DNA from: Utricularia gibba
Taxonomy: Eukaryota > Streptophyta > Magnoliopsida > Lamiales > Lentibulariaceae
Assembly (NCBI GenBank): GCA_002189035.1
Contig: NEEC01000018.1
Coordinates: 248,001 to 312,000 of the forward strand
Length of the DNA stretch: 64,000 bases
Direction of reading: 5' to 3'
Both the position numbers and the translations under genes were made by a program. The notes under the pieces were generated by a model. That model searched no databases. It saw nothing but the letters and a program-made list of their open reading frames with translations, and was not told the origin of the DNA. The first letter of the stretch is position 1; each line of letters begins with the position of its first letter. Below, one piece after another: positions 47,945 to 58,440 of the stretch.

Positions 47945-48528
47945 AATCGAGATTGTGCTCAAAACATTGAAGGAAACTTTGTCGATTTCCATAAACTAAG
48001 AAAATCTAGCCACAAATGACCATGACTAATAGAAATGAACAGAAAATTAAAAGTCTTCTTCCTACCTATGATAGAGAGGAAGAACAAAAGTTCAAGTTCG
48101 GAAAGAGAAAAGCTGAAGAGTTCCATGTCTCTTTTAATTCACATCCCACATGAATTTTACTTCCTCTACTCCATTTTCTTCATTCCTCTTGTCTTGGTTG
48201 TATAGTCAATTTTCCCATTCGTACAAGCAATCACTCAATCATTACAGTAGACTCTATAATGTCATAACGCATGGTCCAAAAATAGTGTCAGTCTTTCACC
48301 CACGATGGATTTGAGTCATGTACAAGCTATGAAATATCATTGTTTTGTCTTTTGCAAGTCTCCTATGACATTCCAACATTGCTTCATGCAACTTTTGGGT
48401 GAAAGTACACAAAAAACAACATATTTCCTAATAAAATGTAATAATTATTAAGATGACTCTTAACTAGGTGATTTAATACTAAATTAATATATAATAATAC
48501 ATCATAAACATAAAAAAAATGTCACTTA
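47945..48528 (-). mobile_element. Partial family-A LTR in inverted orientation
   Basis: The complement starts TATTAAGTGACATTTT near 48528 (compare TGTTAAGTGTCATTTT) and follows the family-A order. It includes the CATTCCTCTTGTCTTGG/AAGACAGAAGGAAT block and the GGAAGAAC block, then stops near 47945, about halfway through the LTR. It is more diverged than its neighbour at 46651. Confidence 0.7.
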
Positions 48529-49240
48529 ATACCTAGGTATCATCTACAAATGGTTTATTGTGCCAAGGGAGGCTCTTTGATGTCCATGCACAATAGAGAT
48601 AGGGGATAAATCTATGAGGTCTAAAAGTGAGCTATAAATACCTTTCTAAGGGTGATAGCCACATCCTATGGCTCCATGTTATGGGGGGGCTTGCATCAAG
48701 ATCCTTTGATGTTGGCTTGGATAATAAATAATTTTATTATGGTAATCCATATGGGAAGAGTATGCCTTTTACCTTCTCCAATGTCCTCAATATAAACTTG
48801 CATTGACATTCAATGCTCTATATGTGAGAAATTTAAAACTTGGATCCTTCCCTAAATCTGAATTTGTCTATCGTCCTGATGTCTATATTATGATCTTTTG
48901 AACGTGTAGATGAATTTGTCTATCGTCCTGATGTCAATGTTGTCAAGTGCTTGGGAATTTGCCTTGTGCAAGGGTTGTGCAAGACATACTCAAAGGAAGA
49001 GTCCTAAGTGTCTTAAGATGATTTGAGAATTTCCCTCATTCAATGGAAACACAAAAAGAAGATACCCATCGGTTCTGAAACCGTGGATTGCCGTAGAAAA
49101 TGGTTCCGATTTCCGTTCGAAACCATATTCCGAAACCTTGAACCGAACCAAAACTGGAAAATCATACGAATGGTTTCAATTCAAAACCAAAACCGATAAT
49201 CTCAAATCGAACCGTAACCGAAATTGAGCAGTTACTGTTT
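48529..49240. other. Unassigned spacer with short repeats
   Basis: GAATTTGTCTATCGTCCTGA occurs twice, 51 bp apart (48862 and 48913). At 49075-49210 is a GAACC/GGTTC-rich inverted-word block similar to that at 31745, probably a DNA-transposon terminus. It truncates the phosphatase pseudogene that follows. Confidence 0.4.
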
Positions 49241-49259
49241 TGAATGCATTTTTCAAACA

Positions 49260-50162
49260 CCCATATGAATCATTGTAGGTATCCGACAATGAAGTTGGGT
49301 TAGTTTTCATATATAACCAAGTGTATGCTAAACAAAAATAGAAAAAATGGCTTATCGGATTTTTCATTAACTTGTGAGGTAAGTCATCAATCAATAGGGC
49401 ATTGTAATGATCATATGTTGTATTCAACCCATTGTTCACAGCCCAAACACAACTCAACTCCTTCATGTAGACTGTGTTGTTAGGATTGTTGTGAACATGT
49501 ACACCTATATCCGTAGTCATCAATTGGTCTCATATGAAAATGAGTTTTTCAAATAATGAAGGTTGAAAGACCTATTTAGTAATTGTTTCAGCTACTCCCT
49601 ACAAAAGAAAGTATTTGCAAAGTATTTGCATAATTCTAAATACCAAAAAAAAAGATGCGCACGTATCCACCACGAGATGACCATAAGACTACATCAAAAT
49701 TATTCAAACACCACCTAATGAAGTCACGGACATATGGATGTAGAAATTATGCCAACAACTATTCATGATATCTCACAAAGTGTTAATGTATATAACACAT
49801 AAAAATAAGTATTCTGTTAAGATACCTGATCGGCCATATATGATTCTATCTGGAGGGATTCGTGAGCTTGACAGTCCAGCCATGAATAAGATGTCTGCAA
49901 GCACACCATTTACGTTCAATATAATCAACTTTTTTTGTAGTTCAAAGGCACTCAAAGAGGGTCCGATATACACCCAACGGCTCTCATACCAATCCAATTT
50001 GTAGTAAAGCTCTTCATTTTCCTTTGTTATGAATGTAAATCTATCATCCACATCATTGAGATCATGCATGTTCTCGTCCTCTTCAACATCATTGCCATCT
50101 TGTGTCTTATCATCCCTAGACTTGTCTTCATTCTTTTTAAGTGTTTTAGGATTCTTCAACAC
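49260..50162 (-). pseudogene. FCP1/SCP-type (HAD) phosphatase pseudogene
   Basis: From high to low coordinates: an acidic Lys/Asp-rich leader, then KKLIILNVNGVLADI (49930-49890), PPDRIIYGRSG followed by a donor (GTATCT), then LHPYVRDFIRWCLNNFDVVL and WSSRGGY (49740-49680). Next comes DQLMTTDIGVHVHNNP (49520 region), then TVYMKELSCVW and YNALLIDDLPHKLMKNP. These are the blocks of plant small-CTD-phosphatase-like proteins in order. The first catalytic Asp of D-x-D/N is Asn here, the Trp before DQ is a TGA stop, and a TAA precedes FLHPY. Intron remnants remain, so it arose by DNA-level duplication or capture. The C-terminus is lost. Confidence 0.8.
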
Positions 50163-53100
50163 ACCATATCAATAGTGTTCTTTCCCAATGCATCCACAAA
50201 GGGTGGTAAAATGTTACTAAAATTTCTTTGCACACTTAAGAAGAAGAGTATGAGATCTTATACATCCCTCTTGTGCAAGGTATCAAATATTACAATAAGA
50301 ATAGAGAAAAAAATATATTGAATAAAAATATTGTTTTTAGCGATCGCACCTCTAGTCTTGTTGGCTAGTTGAAGGTGAGTGTATCCATGCTTGAGATTTC
50401 AAAATACAGAAATCTGATGACAAAACCAAATAGAGTGATAACACTCATAGGATGGTATTATTAGATAGTCCAAAGTTAGGTATCCCTACTTGAAAATGAA
50501 GAGCAAATCCAAATGGTGAAGTCCAAATAGAGAATTCCTAATAAGAAAACCAAAAGATCATACAAGAAGATTGATAAGAAGTTCGAAGTCCTAGAGATTA
50601 AAGTACAACTAGATAATCATTTTATTCATACCTCCATAGAGTTATCAATGAGTGTTTAGCTATTGAGTACTTATATGAAAACATATAATTTAGGGTATTA
50701 CATGTGTTAGATTTTTTTTTCAAAATACATATACTTTATTCTTCTTTATGAAAACTACTGTGATTTGTTCTTTTATTTTAAAATACCTGTTATTTTAAAA
50801 TTAATATTTTAATACTTGTGTTTTGTTGAAATATATTTTCCTTATTTTTTTTATGAAATTATTGTTGTAATACATGTTTTATTTTGAAATATTTCTATCA
50901 TATTCTTAGTTAAACATTTTAATTCCATCTCCTTTAAATATTTTCAATCAAATATATTATTTAAAAATCAAATTCTTTTCCCATTTATAAATATTAATTA
51001 AATAAACCAAATATACCCTTAAATGATTATGTTTACATAATATCATTCATTTTAAAAGTTTATCTAATAATAAGATTGAGGAAAAAAGTAAATCAATTTA
51101 TGTAATGTAGTTTAATTCCTCAATATTAGACAATCATGATGAAATTTTCTTTCAATTTTTTCTTTACTGGTTTAAGCAAAACAAAATCAGAATGCTTTTT
51201 TTCTTCTAAACTTGTTCTAGTTTACTATACGATTATTTTCCCTTTCCTAATACCCAATAATACAAAAATCATAAAATCATTACTTGTAATGTGCATGTGG
51301 GTTTATGAATTTATAAAATTCAAATATATTCATTTTTTAAACAAAAAATTATTTATTGAAAACAAATTTACTATCTAGTAAAATAACTGATTATAATAAC
51401 AAATAAATACAAGTATTTTAATTCGTGTGAATAATAAATAAAAATAATAATTCAATTTAAAAAAAATAACATTTATTTTAACAATAATGAATTTATGTAA
51501 AAAATGAAAAAATACAAGTATTTTAATAAAAAAATATAAGTAAAAATAGGTAGTTTAATAATAATGAAAAATTAACATATGTTTTAATAAAAAATTTTAC
51601 TGGCACAAGTATTTTGATAAATTGGCTCAAGAAAATGCTCATTGAACAAAAGATTTAAGGTCGACACTTTCTAATGAATATTTATATGCTTCAAGCCTCT
51701 TCTTTGTATCTTGAACTTCTTGATAAAAATTTCACAATAACGTATATGGATTGAAGACCAAGGAGTATAACAAGTCCATGGGTTTCACTTACATATTCTG
51801 AATCTAAAATTGTTTGTAGAATAATCGATGAAAGTGTAGTAATTGTTCATAGATCCAAAAGAAAGTCTCAAAAAAATGTTGGAATGCATCTTTATTCAAA
51901 GTGTATACAAAACATTCAGCATCATAATGCATCAGTTCAATACAAAGACATTGATGTCCACTCAAACATCAACACATGCATCATGAAGTTAGAGTTCATA
52001 GTGTACTTCAATATATTGCTAGGCATGAAAAAGATTTCAACACTAGACACCTAAATGATGGCCTAGCTGAATGGAAGGTTTCCCATCATCAATGTAACTT
52101 GTTTCATGACATCCACTTCATTCCACGGGGAGGTAAGAAGGTATTGTCAACCTAATTCTTAGGCAACCTCTCCAATAAGTTAATGCCAAAGAGTGGCACA
52201 TTGGTTGAGTTGTAACATTCATATTCATGTGAAAACCTCCATGATCTATAATTTCCCAATTTGCACTTGTCTCTTCAAAAATGCCATCAATGTTGCACCC
52301 CATTATTGCATAAGAAGATTTATTAATCATGCTATGAAGCAAAGGTGGGGGTAGCTGTCATTCATGAAAGTGTTAGGTTGAAATGATGAGCATCCTCCTA
52401 GCATACGTTGTTGATAAAATGTTATGTATGGAGGCATAGATATGATGAGTGACCTCTCATTGTAGGGCCACTAATTTAAGGGGTGCTTTGAGTTGAAGTT
52501 CCACCCTCATATTAGCATGTCTCATTATCTCAATTATTGTTGATTGTAACTTTGTTCCTCTCATGCGTGATCACACACCAAAAGAAAATAGAGAGAGTTG
52601 ATTTGTTTCATCTTCATTAAGCTCTTTGTCGAACGTGTCCTCAACTTCATGATTTTCCTCATTCACACCATTGAAACTTCAGGAAAGCTTAGCGGTTCAA
52701 AGGGCTGCTACATTAGAAGACTCACTATGTTCCATACTTGAGCAAGCCATTCTCAATGAAGCAAACATCAGGGGAAGAGTACTCAGTATTATTGATCATG
52801 TGACTAAAAGTATACTTACTAAAAGTTAAAAAATGTTGGAGAACCTAAGTGGATGCCTAATGTTCTTCGGGGAATAGAGGTAGCCACAAAGATGGCATTA
52901 CAAGAATAGTTAATGTGCAATAGTCAAACTCCAGAATCCAAAAATCTAAAAACTCACAATTAAGATAACCTCTTATTGATACTCTTTGTCGGTTCCTCTT
53001 AACACATTTTCTACTTACAACGTAAACAAAACCTACAAGTCGATTACGATCCCAATAATATAATTGATAATGACCTGCATTTTATTGTTGTTTCTGAAAC

Positions 53101-53430
53101 CATAAATTTGTCTCATCTATGAACATCTATAAAAAGACATTTAAATTGGTAAAATAGCATAGTAATACAATTAAAAATATCATAATTTACCTTTGTTATC
53201 ATTGAAATGTCGATCTCCTACCATCTTTCAACAAATATTGTTTGAGTCTAATATAAAGTGGAATCTACAATGCTACATATGGGATATCTTGTATTTCTTT
53301 AAATACACCATTCCTATATTCCACTTGATTCTTCCTCAAATGTTTGAGACATTATTGATGATGAAGCCTGCTAGTATTGAATGCCTCTTTAAAACTCACA
53401 ATGTTCAATATACCAGCATGTCTATTAGAG
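50163..53430. other. AT-rich region with decayed transposon sequence
   Basis: Very AT-rich from 50700 to 51650, with no gene. 51650-53430 probably includes further decayed parts of the MULE element on the minus strand, but no domain could be recognised with confidence. Confidence 0.35.
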
Positions 53431-53439
53431 ATAATTGTA

Positions 53440-53760
53440 TCAACTCATTGATCGTATCGTAGAGTAAGAGGTAATAACATGCTCGAACCTGTTAACTATA
53501 AGATCGTGAAGGATGAAAGAATCCAATTGCTCAAGAAACCAAAGATAAGATCCAAGATTTTCATCATCCACAAGAACATATGCAATTCGTAAAATATGTC
53601 CACCAATATCGCAACAAACAACAATTAATAATTTATGATCATACCTATCTATAAAAATTAAATTTAGACAATAAAAAATAATAATACATTATTCTAAAGT
53701 AAAAATCTTAATGTACATAAAGATGTGTTGCATCAATTGAAAAGATGGTGAGACACAATT
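53440..53760 (-). pseudogene. Mutator-like (MULE) transposase core remnant
   Basis: The minus strand reads IFSIDATHLY (53750-53720; family [IV]-D-[GA]-T-H-L), then after ~65 bp DRYDHKLLIVVCCDIGGHIL, RIAYVLVDDENLGSYLWFLE and QLDSFILHD (53650-53500). This is the first catalytic Asp and following strands of the MULE DDE domain. A GT follows HLY directly, so the gap may be an intron. Downstream the frame breaks. Confidence 0.7.
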
Positions 53761-53969
53761 GATATGCCTCTACACAAAACTCAACCCAAAACATATACTA
53801 AAGCATTTCATGATTCAAACCCGAAGGAAGGGCTGCCTTGTTTTCCCACTGTCGCCAAAACCCTGTACTGATCAACTTGTTCTCGTTATTCCTCGAGGTC
53901 TTATTCAAGCAAAACAAGTTACCAAAACATTTACTATTCATGATGGTAACTCACATAGATAAATCTACA

Positions 53970-54168
53970 TACTCTTCGAGTAGTTAATTCCAGGTATTGG
54001 TAACTACAGAGTGAAGATTTAACGTTAATTGAATTGACTGATTCCCTGCTTTTTCTCGATTCAATAAACATTCATTACTTGGAACCAACTGACTCCAAAG
54101 TAACCGGATTCAGCTTCATTATCTAGGAGTCTCTTCCCTGATCCCAGTAACTTGATCACTAATTAGCC
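53970..54168 (+). promoter_or_regulatory. Leader region of the receptor-kinase fragment
   Basis: Less AT-rich DNA directly before the ATG at 54169, probably the former 5' UTR of the kinase gene. No certain TATA box. Confidence 0.35.
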
Positions 54169-54647
54169 ATGGCAGACTTTCTGTCCTCTCTGAAGCATAC
54201 TCTTTCAAAGCTACAATCGTTTCTCACCATCAAACTATGGGCCATCATGATCACAATCTTGCTCCTTTTGCTTGTTGGGATTCTGATTCTTGCGCTGGTG
54301 TTCTGGAGATACAGAAGAAGATTAAGGAAAGAAACAATGAGTCGTCAAGGAAATGCTCAGAGCATCTCTTCCATGGACAAGGGGATGCTGCTATCATCAC
54401 ACAATATAGAAGTAAGCAGTGCGACCCTAAAGAAGCAAGCAGTGTGATCCAATCAAGTCTCCAATAACAAAAAGAATAGCAACGAAAGCTTAGGATCTGT
54501 TGGACCATACACACTAGCCGATATTGAAGCAGCAATAGATGGAATAGCATATGGGAAGGTTATCGGGTTTGGAGGATGTGGGGTGGTTTTACAAGGAGTG
54601 TTAAGAGATAACACACCCGTTGCAGTCAAAAAGTTGTTCACTGATAG
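54169..54647 (+). pseudogene. Receptor-like kinase, first exon only
   Basis: Begins MADFLSSLKHTLSKLQ, then a single membrane segment (about residues 25-46; IMITILLLLLVGILILALVF) and a basic stop-transfer. After an in-frame TGA at 54445-54447 the same frame continues SNQVSNNKKN, GPYTLADIEAAIDGI, the glycine loop IGFGGCGVVLQG and the ATP-binding lysine VAVKKLF. It ends at a plausible donor (GATAG|GTAG) at the intron position usual for the At1g01540-like kinases without extracellular domain. The catalytic exons are absent; tandem repeats start ~100 bp downstream. A truncated, non-functional gene. Confidence 0.8.
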
Positions 54648-54743
54648 GTAGTTCCTTGGGTTAAAACATGAGATGTGTTCCCTCTTTTCATTTTGCATGA
54701 TAATAAATGAAATGCAATTTTTTATATGTAGGAGAGAAAAAAT

Positions 54744-56260
54744 GTTTCGAAGCTTACTCTGAACCAGCCATCTTTTATGTTGAATGCTCATCCATCCGAC
54801 AAAGTCTTGGAGCTCGAAAATTTTCCATATTATAGCCTTCATGTGTGATGCAGAGTGCCAAGGGTTTCGCGATATTTTGCTTCGAGACTTGGATATGCAC
54901 AAAAAGTTGATTTTCAGCTTGCAAAACTTGTGTGTTTGATTGATCGATGAGAAATTTCTGATTTCAAAGGCGATTCCATGCATTGCTCCGGGTGTGTTCG
55001 GACACAGGGAACATCACTTTCGATGTGATATCTTCAAAACCGTGAAGAGTCACCATGTGTTTGGCATATCGTTTCGAAGCTCGCTCCAAGCCGGCCATCT
55101 TTTATGTTAAATGCTTGTCCGTCCAACGAAGCCTTGGAGCTCGAAAGTTTGCCATATTATAGCCTTCATGTGTGGTACAAAGTGGTCAAGCTGTTTGTGG
55201 CATGACTTCAATCTGCACTGATAAGGGAAAAATCGGCCAAGGGTAATCGGTTCCTAAAAGGCTGCCAAAAGAGATTCCGAGGGAATAATGCCAGACGATA
55301 GATCGACGTCTGTCAGAAATCTGACAGGTATGGCCATATGACACAGTCTGAAAAGCGGCCGATATCTGAAAAGCGAGATCGTATAGCAGGAGCAGAAAAC
55401 AACCGATATTTGCAGACACCAGAATTCGGTCAGAATGAACTCTCCTATAAATAGGAGGAATTATGATGAAAGCCATGTTGGATTCCAAAAAAAAAAAGAT
55501 TTCTTCAATTTGTATTCTCCTCTTCGCACCTCCATCTAGTAAAGCTCTTTTCCGGCGAGCTCCGATAACTCCGTGGTTTTTCCGCTTTCCGGCGGTTTCC
55601 ACGTAAAAAATACTTGCTCACTCTTATTTCAATCGAACCAACCGTGAAGAACACGATTAAGTGTGGCAATTCCGATCGCACTTATCACCTCAAATCGGTC
55701 TTACGCCGGATACCGATTTGTCCCTTAACATGCACGGAAAGTCTATTTTCAGCTTGCAAAACTTGCGTGTTTGATTGAACGATGAGAAATTTCTGTTTTT
55801 CAGAGGCAATTCCATGCATTGCTCTGTGTTGTTCGGACCCTGGGGACATGCCTAGACCAAAGGATGGGATCTTAGACCATCAGCTTTCAATGCGATATCT
55901 TCCAAACCGTGAAGAGTTACGCTGCATTTGGCATATTGTTTTGAAGCTTACTTCGAGCCGGCCATCTTTTATAGAATGCTCATCCGTCCGACGAAGTCTT
56001 GGAGCTCGAAAGTTTGTCATATTATAGACTTCATGTGCGGCAGAAAGTGGACAAGCTGTTCGTGACATTTTGCTTCGGGACTTCGATATGCATGGAAAGT
56101 CTATTTTCAGTTTCCAAAACTAGCGTGTTTGATTGAACATGAAAAATTTCTGATTTTAGAGGCGATTCCAAGCATTGCTCCGCATGTAGACCTAGGGTAC
56201 ATGCCTAGACAAAAGGATGGGCTTGTGCACCATCAATTTTCGAAACATTTTACAATTTTC
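54744..56260. repeat. Tandem repeat, three ~330-bp units
   Basis: Units start at 54744, 55071 and 55938 with GTTT[CT]GAAGCT[TC][AG]CT, then GCCGGCCATCTTTTAT-like, TTGGAGCTCGAAA, CATATTATAG, GTCTATTTTCAGCTTGCAAA and GGCGATTCCATGCATTGCTC blocks. Unit 2 is expanded by the solo LTR at 55219-55730. Identity between copies is roughly 85%. No gene is recognised inside; the short open stretches are not conserved in frame between copies. Confidence 0.88.
55219..55730 (+). mobile_element. Solo LTR, 512 bp, inside the tandem array (TSD TGCAC)
   Basis: Starts TGATAAGGGA and ends TCCCTTAACA, near-perfect inverted ends. Flanks are TGCAC at 55214-55218 and 55731-55735. It contains a TATA box (TATAAATAG, 55446-55454) and a GC-richer R/U5-like part. 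Removing it restores the repeat-unit order (GACTTCAATCTGCAC then GGAAAGTCTATTTT). Unrelated to families A and B. The orientation is inferred from the TATA box. Confidence 0.93.
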
Positions 56261-57225
56261 TCCAGATTTGTCACTTGGAGGCAAACATATGATGAGTTAA
56301 TTTATTCATTGATAATTCTCTAGATCCATGAACAAGTTCAAATACACGTTAAACATCAAATCAAGTTTTTTCATAATCAATGATATTATTACTTATTAGG
56401 TGAGTTTCTTACTTAGTAGACAATATTCTTTGTTAGTAAATCAGAATTTTTCTTACATGGAGAGAATATTCACATTCTCCATAAGTAGAAGTGAAGAAGC
56501 CAAATTTCCCCATGCGTCAAATAAAGTAAGCCTACACAACTGATTTTACCGAACGATCATGGGTCAAGTTTCGACAGCCAAAAAAGATTTGCTCATCTCT
56601 TCAAAAGGAGTCCACTGATCTTTCCAAAAAAAAATGTCTTCATGTATTTTTTTATGGCTAGAACGTAGGGTGCATTCTATTTGATACCATTAGTAATTGA
56701 AGTGATATACTTGAAAAATAAAACAATATTAATAAAATAAACAAGATAAGAATCTTTATACATTGATTTGATATCAATTTCATGCTTTATAGGATTTTTA
56801 AAACAATTTTACTCATGGGGAGTCGGTAAGTGGTATGATATCTACATGAGTTCCACATGTTATTTGTGGTATTTAATAGCATCTAGAAGTTGTTTTTGGT
56901 AATTTTTAAAATAACATGTGATTTAATATTTAACTTTTAATTTTTTTTCAATAGCTTTACATAATTATGAACATTTTTTAAATATTATATTTAAAAAATA
57001 AAAAAGTAATTTATTATTTTGTAAATATTATATTTTAATTATTTTTGTAAAAAATATTAATAAATTATTAGCATTCAAACAAAGCATTAATGACCATGAT
57101 TTTTCTAATTTTTTATCTTTAGGATAATTATTCTCTGAAATAATTGATACCCGTATTCCCTTGTGGATAGACACGCTAATATATCGGTTTTCTTTTTTTT
57201 CTTTTTGCATTTAAAATATGCAAGG
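56261..57225. other. AT-rich spacer
   Basis: No supported gene or named repeat. Confidence 0.35.
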
Positions 57226-58440
57226 AAGATGAGTAAATTGGGGAAATAACTAATGTCAGTAAATATTATTGGCAAAGTAACTAAGTTTTTAAAACATATT
57301 TGCAAAATAGTTAGAGTAAATTGGGGAAATAACTTATGTCAGTAAATATTATTGGCAAAGTAACTATGTTTTTGAACCGCATTTACAAAATAGCTAACAT
57401 ACACATACAATTGTATGTATATATTTATGTATTTGATGTATATATTTCATTACCATTGATTTTGTTTTCATATTAATATCTAAAAATTATTAAAATATTA
57501 TATTAATGAAGCTATTCACCACTCCAACGAATTCGGTTGAATAATTACACTTGTTTTGATTTCAAAATATTCCAAATGTTAAATAACTTATAATACAAAT
57601 GTAAAATAAAAAATATATAACTACATGCATTATTGATGAAATTACATTATTTTTTGTGATTGCTTATATGATCTTTAAACATGTTTTATAGAATATAAAT
57701 AAAGATCATCCATTTCATCATATTTAACAAAAAAATGAAATATATGTCATGAGTTTTTAGAATAATTTATAGAAATTTAATTAAATCCTTTTTATAATAA
57801 TTATTTATATTTAATAAAAATACAATATAGGAATACCAAACTATGGTGTTTTTTTAACAAATGATAACTATGTTAAATGCTTAATTAGAATTCACAAATT
57901 TAGAATATAATTTTATTAGATTTATTTATAAGTATATATTGAAGTGCTAAATATAGGATATTGGATGTTTTATGTAAGAAATATTAAATATTTAGAGCAA
58001 GTATGACTATATTTTTTAAATTATGTTTGAAAAAAAATTAATGTGATGTTAATAAAATTGAAAAGATAAAATAATAAACACACATTTGGAAGTATTTTTA
58101 AAATAAGTATTGTAAATTAATCAATTATTTAAAATAATATTTATTTATGTATTTTTCGAATTAATCTTAATTTTTTGGTAAATTTCTAATTTTTTTATAC
58201 AAATGTATTATTTTTTTTTATTTTAATTCATTTAAAGCTTATAAATGATATTTATAATTAAGTATTTCGAAAAGTAATATAAAATCAATATATTTAGAAT
58301 GTTAGTTATATTGCAAATGTTTTTGTAAAAATTAGTTAATTTGCCAATTTGAAACCAAAATCAGTTATTTTGCAAAACTAGTTCTTCTGACACAGTTATA
58401 TTGCAAATGTTAGTTATATTGCAAATTTTGCCCAAAGAAG
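57226..58440. mobile_element. AT-rich nonautonomous element with TTTGCAAAATA-type ends
   Basis: The left part carries two 83-bp tandem copies (57231-57313, 57314-57396) beginning GAGTAAATTGGGGAAATAAC. The right end (58310-58437) carries the same kinds of words in the opposite orientation (AGTTATATTGCAAA twice, TTATTTTGCAAAACTAG, ATTTTGCCCAAA). The interior is ~80% AT without reading frames. The word usage recalls the element at 2690-3305. No flanking duplication was identified. Confidence 0.45.
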
